64,000 nt of DNA from Gilvimarinus gilvus (GTDB taxonomy: Bacteria; Pseudomonadota; Gammaproteobacteria; Pseudomonadales; Cellvibrionaceae), in the NCBI RefSeq assembly GCF_030518155.1, contig NZ_JAULRU010000570.1:62001-126000 (forward strand). Reading direction: 5' to 3'. Positions within the stretch are counted from its first letter, which is position 1. Every line of letters starts with the position of its first letter. Below are positions 18,201 to 24,840 of this stretch, in pieces. A model generated the notes under the pieces. That model was not told the DNA's origin and did no database searches. It saw only the letters and a program-made list of their open reading frames with translations. The translations under genes and the position numbers were made by a program.

Positions 18201-19150
18201 GCGTTGACCTGTACCGTAACACCAGTGACTCGTTAAGCGGCAGAACTCTGGTGAGCGCGGACGTGCGCAGCAGCGATGGTCGTCTGCGTGACACGGGCGG
18301 CGACAACGGTTTCATCGAGGGCGAAACTTACTGGTATTCGTTTGAGGTGACGCTAGCTGATAGCACTGTGATCAATACCGATCCAGAGGGTGAAGTGTTG
18401 TTTGAGTTACCTGAGCCGGAAACCAATCTGATTACCCGTCTGGAAGATGGTGGGATTCGCATCGACTGGAATCTGGAAAATTTCCAGGGTGAGCTTAGCC
18501 AAATCGAGCTTCTTCGTAACACTGAAGCCTCGGATATGGGCGCTATCGTGGTTGCTTCTGAAGGGCTCGAGCCTCGCGGTGTGTTCGGCGAGTACGACGG
18601 CCTTGTAGAAGGGCAAACCTACTGGTACATGATGCGCGTTACTATGGCGGATGGCGAGGTTATAACCGGCCAGCCTCTGGGTGAGATCGTGTATGAAGCG
18701 AACCCAACCTCGACCAGTTTGACCATTAACGAAAACGAGGATGGCTATTGCGAGATATCGAACGGTGCCATTGAAAGCAACTGGGCAGGCTATGAGGGCG
18801 ATGGTTTCTCTAACACGGATAATGCCGAAGGTGAGTTTGTTTCCTACAAGGTAAATATTCAGGAAGCCGGTACTTATCGCTTACTGCTGCGCTACGCCAA
18901 TGGCGCTGGTGACAACCGCTTCGCTCTTGTCGATATCAACAGTCAGATAGGGGCTGCGACAATCGATATGGAAAGCACCAGTGGTTGGGATGTTTGGATG
19001 GAAACGCACGTTGATGTTGAGCTTGAATCGGGCGAAACGGACATCAAACTGCGTGCCGGTTCTGGCGGTGGTTTGGGTAACGTCGACTACCTGTTTATCG
19101 ATGCCTTGACAACAGACGGTGCTCCGCAGGGGATTGCTTGCACACCGTAA
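15269..19150 (+). CDS. Multidomain PL11 rhamnogalacturonan lyase with Fn3-like repeats and C-terminal CBM35-like module, lipoprotein
   Basis: This 1293-residue protein has a signal peptide with lipobox (VLAGC). A complete PL11 catalytic unit covers about residues 45-655 (YLDRGLVAMPAEDGGNVLSW, ANDASAADLNGDGQ, ILGDWREEMVFANE). Next come two Fn3-like segments (about 665-850), then three related repeats of about 95 residues, each with a core like WNLEN...LYRN...EGQGYWY (about 850-1145). The C-terminal 145 residues (SWAGYEGDGFSNT-like sugar-binding start, SGGGLGNVDYLFIDAL end) resemble CBM35/CBM6 modules. PL11 cleaves RG-I endolytically; the extra modules probably hold the enzyme on cell-wall material. 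A perfect terminator follows. It is divergent from the TonB receptor. Confidence 0.92.
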   Translation: MRKDGRYFKGKRYTSAAPFVTLAFTAVLAGCGSDDYTPAEPYQAPPAEDAERDTSGGSNVQYLDRGLVAMPAEDGGNVLSWRWSGLDEQRIRFEVYKNDEFFRTVRPGEPTFLEDINGEAGDSYRVVALVDGEEKDSSDIVQVQEGPYLDIPLNKPANGFVDGVEYSYIANDASAADLNGDGQYELILKWEPDNAKDNSQGGKTGDVLIDAYTLEGELLWRINLGPNIRAGAHYTQFIAYDFNQDGQAEVAMKTADGTVDGRGTVIGDAEADYRNDSGYVLDGPEFLTIFEGISGEALSTVDYNPPRGDDINAIWGDDYGNRVDRFLAGVAYLDGKTPSLVMSRGYYTRSVVATYNFDGNNLIQNWVYDSNEDDSAASLAGQGAHSLSIADVDSDGKDEIIFGAATLDNDGTALYSTGLGHGDALHVADIIPGNAGLEIFMVHESSTSYITEEGNFGVEVHDAATGEILISQPSNGEGDDVGRGVTGDIDPNYPGLESWGSRGGLMAADGSIISENKPAMNFMVWWDGDLNREMLDGTEVTKWNSESLLVEKDALFNAGTFSNGLAVSNNGTKATPSLSADILGDWREEMVFANEASTRLMVYSSNIPTDVRLPTLMHDRQYRTAIAWQNVGYNQPPHPSFYMGSDMELYDHVIKELPQFKTQAVNGQMATGVTAQGNNDNILVKVFPGSAELGSATIFRAEVNDRDAAAQVGMLEGGQTSFVDESAVPDVTYYYWVEADVAGLDGAYAARMTSTLIPRVAVASLDNYVDLTWVTSLNLSDVYIYRAQTEEFGMVPNKPASSYARVNGKARTWSDAGTEEGHKYYYWVELVTAAGDSIVADPVFGENLIVAKTNLDATYQNGILTVCWNLENVEPGATYNELYRNDRNQAGGRSRIFPNSDPATIYNGCFDDVGPEGGFAEGQGYWYMFKQVASNEIVGPFGNGLESNLTNLSAGLDTELGTINLTWELWNFGQSIVSVDLYRNTSDSLSGRTLVSADVRSSDGRLRDTGGDNGFIEGETYWYSFEVTLADSTVINTDPEGEVLFELPEPETNLITRLEDGGIRIDWNLENFQGELSQIELLRNTEASDMGAIVVASEGLEPRGVFGEYDGLVEGQTYWYMMRVTMADGEVITGQPLGEIVYEANPTSTSLTINENEDGYCEISNGAIESNWAGYEGDGFSNTDNAEGEFVSYKVNIQEAGTYRLLLRYANGAGDNRFALVDINSQIGAATIDMESTSGWDVWMETHVDVELESGETDIKLRAGSGGGLGNVDYLFIDALTTDGAPQGIACTP

Positions 19151-19188
19151 GCATTGGGTTGCGGGGTGAATGAACCCCAACCTGTTAG

Positions 19189-19222
19189 ACAAAAAAGCCA
19201 GGCTTACGCCTGGCTTTTTTGT
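19189..19222 (+). terminator. Strong rho-independent terminator after the large PL11 gene
   Basis: A 15-bp perfect stem (ACAAAAAAGCCAGGC / GCCTGGCTTTTTTGT) encloses a TTAC loop; it is symmetric enough to act in both directions. Confidence 0.9.
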
Positions 19223-19568
19223 CTGTACGATAATATTCAATTGCGTAGAGGGGCAGCGCAAAAGGCTTGCGAGACAGACCGCCGGTAATTTTCTATAGGC
19301 TTTTAAAATACGATTTCATCTTTTATAAGTCCGGAAAAACCCTTTGCGCCTAGTGCAGTATTTTCTTTGCTTCCGGTCACTAAGCAAGTGTCGTTTTGCC
19401 TTTACGTTATTTGATGCTTAATTTAAATAAGCTCCCATCCTTTTGTATTTCATTTGATTATTCCGTGGGTTATACTTGGCTGAAAATGATCGTACATGAC
19501 GTAACATGATAAAAATGTTCCCGTTCACTTAAGTGGGTTCGCCGGCTTGCAATGGTAGGAGAATAATA
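19223..19568 (+). promoter_or_regulatory. Upstream region of the TRAP operon
   Basis: The 346-bp AT-rich region has no gene. It contains an inverted repeat AACAT-GATAAAA-ATGTT (about 19503-19519) and a TATACT hexamer without a good -35. The Shine-Dalgarno TAGGAG precedes the dctP ATG at 19569. Confidence 0.35.
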
Positions 19569-20594
19569 ATGAGGGCTTTTCCGAAGTGGCCCCATGCACT
19601 GAAAGTGCTGAGCGCAGGCGCTGTCATTGCAGTGACGGTCGCATACATTGTTTACACTGCGGTGGTTTCGAGTACCAATCGGGGAACGACTCTTTTTGTC
19701 GCCTACGCGCAAAACAGTCAGCCCGTCATCGATGCGTTGCAATTACTTGGTGAGAGAATAGAAAAGAAAACTGACGGGGCGGTGACTGTCCGTTTTTTTC
19801 CAGACAGCCAGCTCGGCGGTGAGCGCGAACTGGTAGAGCTGTTGCAAGTTGGCGCCATCGACATTACCAAAGTGTCAGCCGGCTTAATGGAAAGTTTTTC
19901 GCCTATATACGGTGTCTTCTCGATGCCGTTTCTTTTTGACGATACCGAGCACTTCTACCGTGTCATGGACAGCCCCAAAATCATGGCGCCGATCTATGAG
20001 TCTACTCAGCAAAACGGATTTGTGGGCATGGGCTATTACGACTCAGGTTCACGCAGTGTTTATGTCAAGGATCGTCCTGTTCGTTCGGTGGAGGATTTGG
20101 CCGGGCGGAAGCTCAGGGTCATGCAAAGTGAGGCGGCAATCGAAATGATGCGTCTTCTCGGTGCTACGCCGGTGGCCATGGGCCAGGCGGAGGTGTACAC
20201 CGCTATGCAGCAGGGTATTTTGGACGGGGCCGAGAATAACGAATTCGCTTTGACCATCGCCCGCCACGCTGAAATTGCTAAACACTATACTTATACCATG
20301 CACACTCGTATCCCGGACGTGGTTTTGATCAGCAATAAAACGCTGGAAAAACTGACCGATGATCAGGTGGCCGCGGTTTATGAGGCCATGGAGGAGTCTA
20401 TTGAATTTCAAAAGCGGGCCTGGGGCGAGTCAATCGAAGCGACTCGCAAAATGGCTGTGGATGAATTCGGGGTGACTTTCTATAAGGTTGATCGCAAGCC
20501 TTTTGTCGAGGCGGTTCAGCCCATCTATGAAGGCTTAAAGCCCTATCCCAAACAACATCAACTCTACCTTGACGTACGGGCGATGGGCGACTGA
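19569..20594 (+). CDS. dctP: TRAP transporter substrate-binding protein (DctP family)
   Basis: The 341-residue periplasmic binding protein of a tripartite ATP-independent transporter has one N-terminal hydrophobic helix (VLSAGAVIAVTVAYIVYTAV). The typical DctP motifs then follow: FFPDSQLGGERELVELLQVGAID, MPFLFDD, GRKLRVMQSE and ATPVAMGQAEVYTAMQQGILDGAE. The conserved Arg in KLRV binds a substrate carboxylate, so an acidic sugar is expected. Neighbours suggest unsaturated galacturonosyl-rhamnose or a related uronide. The ATG at 19569 has a TAGGAG upstream, preferable to a GTG at 19533. It leads the dctPQM-GH42 unit. The signal segment lacks an obvious cleavage site and may remain as an anchor. 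Confidence 0.92.
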   Translation: MRAFPKWPHALKVLSAGAVIAVTVAYIVYTAVVSSTNRGTTLFVAYAQNSQPVIDALQLLGERIEKKTDGAVTVRFFPDSQLGGERELVELLQVGAIDITKVSAGLMESFSPIYGVFSMPFLFDDTEHFYRVMDSPKIMAPIYESTQQNGFVGMGYYDSGSRSVYVKDRPVRSVEDLAGRKLRVMQSEAAIEMMRLLGATPVAMGQAEVYTAMQQGILDGAENNEFALTIARHAEIAKHYTYTMHTRIPDVVLISNKTLEKLTDDQVAAVYEAMEESIEFQKRAWGESIEATRKMAVDEFGVTFYKVDRKPFVEAVQPIYEGLKPYPKQHQLYLDVRAMGD

Positions 20595-20642
20595 GCTCTG
20601 GCTCAGTCTGTGGCATAGCTTGGTAGTAGATCGGAGTAACCT

Positions 20643-21146
20643 ATGATTAATCTGGTTCGAAAAATGCTCGACCGAACAATCGTGGCGGTGTGTAGTGCTT
20701 GGTTATTGGCCATGGTCGCCATGACGTGCTGGCAGATTGTCAGTCGGTATTTGCTGGACGTTCCGAGTACCTACTCGGAAGAGTTTCTCCGTTTTTCCTT
20801 GGTCTGGGTATCTATGCTCACCATGGCCTATGTTGTGGGCCTGCGCAAGCACGTTAGATTTACATTGTTTTCGGATAAAGCCTCCGAGCAAATGCAACGT
20901 TATTGGCAAATTTTAATCGAGCTGGCATTTTTGGCGTTCGCAGTTTTTGTGTTGGTCCAGGGCGGCTATCACGCGAGCAGTATTACCATGAATCAAATTT
21001 CTCCATCGCTCGGCCTGGCAATGGGCTATGTCTATTTAGCGCTGCCGATCGCAGGTGGATTTTTAGCGATGTACAGCCTGTTGAATTGCATACAATTGTT
21101 TACGGGTGAAATTGAGCCGTCTGAGGAGGGAGCCCAAGATGCTTGA
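20643..21146 (+). CDS. dctQ: TRAP transporter small permease (DctQ)
   Basis: The 167-residue protein has four hydrophobic helices and the DctQ pattern (WQIVSRYLLDVPSTYSEEFLRFSLVW, then VGLRKHVRF). It is the small membrane subunit linking the binding protein to the large permease. Its gene overlaps dctM by eight bases (ATGCTTGA), so translation is coupled. Confidence 0.93.
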   Translation: MINLVRKMLDRTIVAVCSAWLLAMVAMTCWQIVSRYLLDVPSTYSEEFLRFSLVWVSMLTMAYVVGLRKHVRFTLFSDKASEQMQRYWQILIELAFLAFAVFVLVQGGYHASSITMNQISPSLGLAMGYVYLALPIAGGFLAMYSLLNCIQLFTGEIEPSEEGAQDA

Positions 21147-22434
21147 TGCAGCTTTTGTGTTAATGGCTTCTTTCGCGCTGTTGCTGGTGCTGGGCATTCC
21201 TATCGGTATTTGTATTGCAGTGTCATCGGTGATTACCATTGCTTTAGTGTTGCCGATGGATGTTGCACTGTTTACGACGTCGCAAAAGATATTTTCCAGC
21301 CTGGATAGTTTTTCTCTGTTAGCGGTTCCTTTTTTTATTCTGTCTGGCGTGATTATGAATTCCGGCGGCATTGCCATGCGCTTGGTCAATTTTGCCAAGT
21401 TGTTTAGTGGGCAGATCCCCGGTTCCTTGTCTCATACCAATATTGCCGGGAACATGATGTTCGGTGCCATATCAGGTTCCGCTATTGCTGCCTCTACCTC
21501 CATTGGTGGTGTTATGGTGCCCATGAGTAAAAAAGAAGGGTACAAAAATTCCTTCGCCGCGGCTGTTAATATTGCCTCGGCTCCTACCGGTATGCTGATT
21601 CCTCCCACAACGGCGTTTATTTTATATGCGTTGGCCAGTGGCGGCACTTCGATTGCGGCGCTGTTTGCCGGCGGCTTGATCGCCGGTTTGCTTTGGGGCG
21701 GCGGTTGCATGGTTGTGACTTATTTTATTGCCCGCCGCCGCGGGTACCGTTCGGAACGATTGGTGGAAAAAGGAACCGCTTTGCGAGTCACGTTAGAAGC
21801 GCTTCCCAGCTTGCTACTGATTATTGTGGTTGTGGTGGGCATCATAGGGGGCGTGTTTACCGCGATTGAGGCCTCAGCCGTTGCCGTCGTCTACACGGCT
21901 TTTCTTACCATGGTTGTGTATCGCTCGGTGTCGTTGAATGACCTGCGGGATATTCTTATTCAATCTCTGGTGATGAGCGGCATCATCATGTTTTTGTTGG
22001 GAACCTCTTCAGTCATGTCCTTCGCTATGGCCATTACAGGTCTGCCCGATTTGATCAGCAGCATTATTCTCGGCCTGTCCGATAATCCCGTTACCGTGCT
22101 GCTGGTTATAACCGTCTTCTTATTGCTGATTGGCACCTTTATGGATATTGGTCCGGCGATTTTGATTTTTACGCCGATTCTTTTACCCATTGCCTTAAAG
22201 ATTGGTGTAGACCCGGTGCACTTTGGCATCTTGATGGTTTACAACTTGTGTATTGGCACTATCACACCGCCTGTAGGCAGTGGGTTATACGTTGGGGCCA
22301 GCGTGGCCAATGAGAAAGTCGAGAAAATTCTTCCCTCTCTTTTGCCGTTCTATGGGGTCATTGTTTTGGCTTTGATTCTAATTGCTCTGTTTCCACAGAT
22401 TACCCTGTTTTTACCAAGGTTGTTGGATTTGTAG
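21139..22434 (+). CDS. dctM: TRAP transporter large permease (DctM)
   Basis: The 431-residue protein has about twelve helices and conserved DctM motifs: IPIGICIAVSS near the start, PFFILSGVIMNSGGI, AISGSAIAASTSIGGVMVPMSKKEGY, PPTTAFILYA, and TFMDIGPAILIFTPILLPIA with TPPVGSGLYVGA near the end. It is the sodium-coupled channel subunit. The ATG at 21139 is preceded by GAGGAGGGA and overlaps the dctQ stop; a GTG further upstream (21106) is less likely. With DctP and DctQ it probably carries the acidic products of the pectin lyases across the inner membrane. Confidence 0.94.
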   Translation: MLDAAFVLMASFALLLVLGIPIGICIAVSSVITIALVLPMDVALFTTSQKIFSSLDSFSLLAVPFFILSGVIMNSGGIAMRLVNFAKLFSGQIPGSLSHTNIAGNMMFGAISGSAIAASTSIGGVMVPMSKKEGYKNSFAAAVNIASAPTGMLIPPTTAFILYALASGGTSIAALFAGGLIAGLLWGGGCMVVTYFIARRRGYRSERLVEKGTALRVTLEALPSLLLIIVVVVGIIGGVFTAIEASAVAVVYTAFLTMVVYRSVSLNDLRDILIQSLVMSGIIMFLLGTSSVMSFAMAITGLPDLISSIILGLSDNPVTVLLVITVFLLLIGTFMDIGPAILIFTPILLPIALKIGVDPVHFGILMVYNLCIGTITPPVGSGLYVGASVANEKVEKILPSLLPFYGVIVLALILIALFPQITLFLPRLLDL

Positions 22435-22511
22435 CTGCGCTTAATTGAACCGGCAAGCACATTTCCACAAGACCTTGCTAAGACAATGACCACCAGTGAG
22501 AGAACAATAAA

Positions 22512-24653
22512 ATGCAGATATCGAGACGAAACGCCATGAAGCTGATGGCTTCCGCGACGGGCTTGGCGGCAACAGGATCCTCTTACATTTACGCCAGCGG
22601 CACTCAAACTCAGGGCGGCGGTTCTGTTGCGCCGCCATATCAAATGCGCAAGTTAGTACACGGCGTCTGCTACTACCCGGAGCTGTGGCCGGCGGAAGAT
22701 GTGGACCGCGACATTGTGGAAATGAAAAAGCTGGGTATTAACCTGATTCGCATTGGTGAGTTCGCCTGGTCGAGCATGGAGCCGGAAGAGGGCAAAATAT
22801 CCACCCGATTTTTTCGCGAGGTGATGGACAAATATCACGAGGCTGGAATCTCCGTGGTCTTTTGTACCCCCACTCCAACGCCGCCGGTTTGGCTGACTCA
22901 TGGTCACCCGGAGCGCCTGTTTGTAAATTCTGACGGTGAACGGCTTATTCACGGAGCCCGGCAACACGTCAGCTACGAGCATCCGGTCGTGCGCGAGGCC
23001 TGTTTTCGTATTATCGATGCCATTGCCCGCGACCTCGGTGATCATCCCGCACTGATCGGTTGGCAAATTGACAACGAATTAAAGTGCCACGTGGCTGAAG
23101 ATTTTAGTCCGGCGGCCGTTGCCTCCTGGCATCGCTGGCTAAAGGATCGCTTCGGTACCATTGATCGGCTGAACAAAGAGTGGGGCACCCACATATGGAG
23201 CACCTACTATCAATCCTTTGAGCAGGTTCCCGCACCGTTCAAAACCCCGTTTTTACACAATGCCTCGCTGAGCACAGCCTATCGAATGTTTAACCGCGAG
23301 CGCATTGCAGAGTTTTCGGATCAGCAGTGTGCGATTATCAGAAAGTACTCTGAGCACCCGATTACTCACAATACCAACCCGATGTTTTCGGTTAACCACG
23401 AACGTCTGTTCGAGAATTTGGATTTCGCTTCTTACGACGCTTACCCATCGAGCGAACAGTGGGATGCGCTGGTGTTTCGCAGTGATATGTATCGTGCGGC
23501 GAAGCCTGGACGTCCCTACTGGCTAATGGAAACCAGTGTGGCTCACAACGGTTGGTTGGGAAATCATAGCCCCATGCACCCGGAAGGTTTTCTCGCGGCC
23601 GAGGCGACTTTGGTGTACGCCATGGGGGGCGAGGGCTTTTGCTACTGGTTATGGCGCCAGCAACGCACCGGAGCCGAAATTAGTCACAGTGCCGTGCTCA
23701 GCAGTTGGTATAAGCCGTCGATTGGCTACTCTCAGGTTCAGAAAGTAGAACAGATGCGCCAGAAGCTGGAACCCCTGTTATTGCAAAGTAAGCCCTGGGT
23801 GCCAGAAATTGCGGTGACCTGGTCTGACCACGCCCGCGCCATGATTGAAACCGAGCCCATGGATCGGGACGAAGAATTCCCCGATAAGTATCAGGGCGTT
23901 GTGCAGCTGTGGCACAAAAAGATTTTTGAGTTGGGCTACCACCGCGAGGTTCGGTTTGAAGGCGCCGCCCTGGACGGTTTGAAATTTCTGGTTACCCCGG
24001 CCATGCCTTATGTGAGTGAAGAATTTTTGCAGCGGGTTATTGAGTTTGTAAAAGCAGGTGGCGTATGGCTGGTGGGGCCGGGTACGGGCATCCGTGGGCG
24101 CGAGCACACGGTGCCGACTACCTCGGGCCTGGGAATGGTCGATGATGTGGCCGGTGTCACCACCGAATATGTCTTCCCCCTGACCAATACCGGCATTCAG
24201 GGTAAAGCGAATGGTCAGGTGCTTGATTTCACCGGCTGGTGTGCAGCGGTTAAGCCAAATCATACGGACACTCGGGTGCTCGGAACCCTGCAAACCGAAC
24301 TGGCTCCGGGCACCGCATTCCTGACCGAAAGAAAACTGGGCAAAGGCAAGGTGGTTCTGTTGTCCGCGCACCCGACCGGAGACGCCGGCGAGAAACTTCT
24401 CAACCAGCTCATCACCGGCTATGCCCAGGAGCTTGGGCTGACCGAGCCCTTCAACGTAAGCCCCGGGACCGTGGTCTCCCCCCGGGTGGATCATCAGGGA
24501 AATCCGTTGTGGGTGGCGGTCAATATGGATGGCGAGGGCGGTCGACTGGGTGTTCCCGATGGCGCGCAAGATGCCACTACAGGGGCGCGCTTACGGGGCT
24601 CGCGCATTGACGTGCCGGCCTATGGCTGGAGGGCTGTTGTAAAGCCGCAATAA
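22512..24653 (+). CDS. Beta-galactosidase, glycoside hydrolase family 42, Tat-exported
   Basis: The 713-residue protein has a twin-arginine signal (SRRNAMKLMAS followed by a hydrophobic stretch), so the folded enzyme is likely exported to the periplasm. The GH42 TIM barrel begins HGVCYYPELWPAEDVDRDI. The acid/base Glu is E189 in QIDNELK and the nucleophile is E340 in WLMETSVAHNGW. Trimerisation-like and C-terminal domains follow. GH42 enzymes remove beta-linked galactose, here probably from galactan side chains of RG-I. It follows dctM by 77 bases and is probably in the same operon. Export via Tat is less usual, since many GH42 enzymes are cytoplasmic. Confidence 0.92.
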   Translation: MQISRRNAMKLMASATGLAATGSSYIYASGTQTQGGGSVAPPYQMRKLVHGVCYYPELWPAEDVDRDIVEMKKLGINLIRIGEFAWSSMEPEEGKISTRFFREVMDKYHEAGISVVFCTPTPTPPVWLTHGHPERLFVNSDGERLIHGARQHVSYEHPVVREACFRIIDAIARDLGDHPALIGWQIDNELKCHVAEDFSPAAVASWHRWLKDRFGTIDRLNKEWGTHIWSTYYQSFEQVPAPFKTPFLHNASLSTAYRMFNRERIAEFSDQQCAIIRKYSEHPITHNTNPMFSVNHERLFENLDFASYDAYPSSEQWDALVFRSDMYRAAKPGRPYWLMETSVAHNGWLGNHSPMHPEGFLAAEATLVYAMGGEGFCYWLWRQQRTGAEISHSAVLSSWYKPSIGYSQVQKVEQMRQKLEPLLLQSKPWVPEIAVTWSDHARAMIETEPMDRDEEFPDKYQGVVQLWHKKIFELGYHREVRFEGAALDGLKFLVTPAMPYVSEEFLQRVIEFVKAGGVWLVGPGTGIRGREHTVPTTSGLGMVDDVAGVTTEYVFPLTNTGIQGKANGQVLDFTGWCAAVKPNHTDTRVLGTLQTELAPGTAFLTERKLGKGKVVLLSAHPTGDAGEKLLNQLITGYAQELGLTEPFNVSPGTVVSPRVDHQGNPLWVAVNMDGEGGRLGVPDGAQDATTGARLRGSRIDVPAYGWRAVVKPQ

Positions 24654-24662
24654 AGGTCAATA

Positions 24663-24681
24663 CGGCGTCCCCGGAGCGCCG
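24663..24681 (+). terminator. Hairpin after the GH42 gene, possible weak terminator
   Basis: CGGCG / CGCCG arms lie just after the stop codon, without a T-run, so it may be an mRNA-end stabiliser rather than a terminator. The remaining 160 bases to the next gene are AT-rich and contain a TTGTCA box at about 24747 that may be part of a promoter. Confidence 0.35.
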
Positions 24682-24840
24682 CATGCCGTCATAGAAGTAG
24701 GGCTGGCCTCTTAAATAATCACAAAAATTCAAAACAAATCAATAGTTGTCATTATGTGTCGGTTGTGCTAGTTTCTGATCTTGCCAGTAGACAGCCTCAG
24801 GCCGTCGAAAAACGATAAAAGTAGCGCTGGAGTAGGCCGG

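Noticed and set aside
18721-19150. C-terminal part of the large PL11 protein as a separate gene
   Set aside because: The frame is continuous with the repeats, there is no ribosome site, and CBM-type modules are usual at the end of such lyases.
23778-24569. 263-codon minus-strand frame opposite the GH42 gene
   Set aside because: The opposite strand encodes the conserved C-terminal domains of GH42; the antisense translation is low-complexity and unrecognised.
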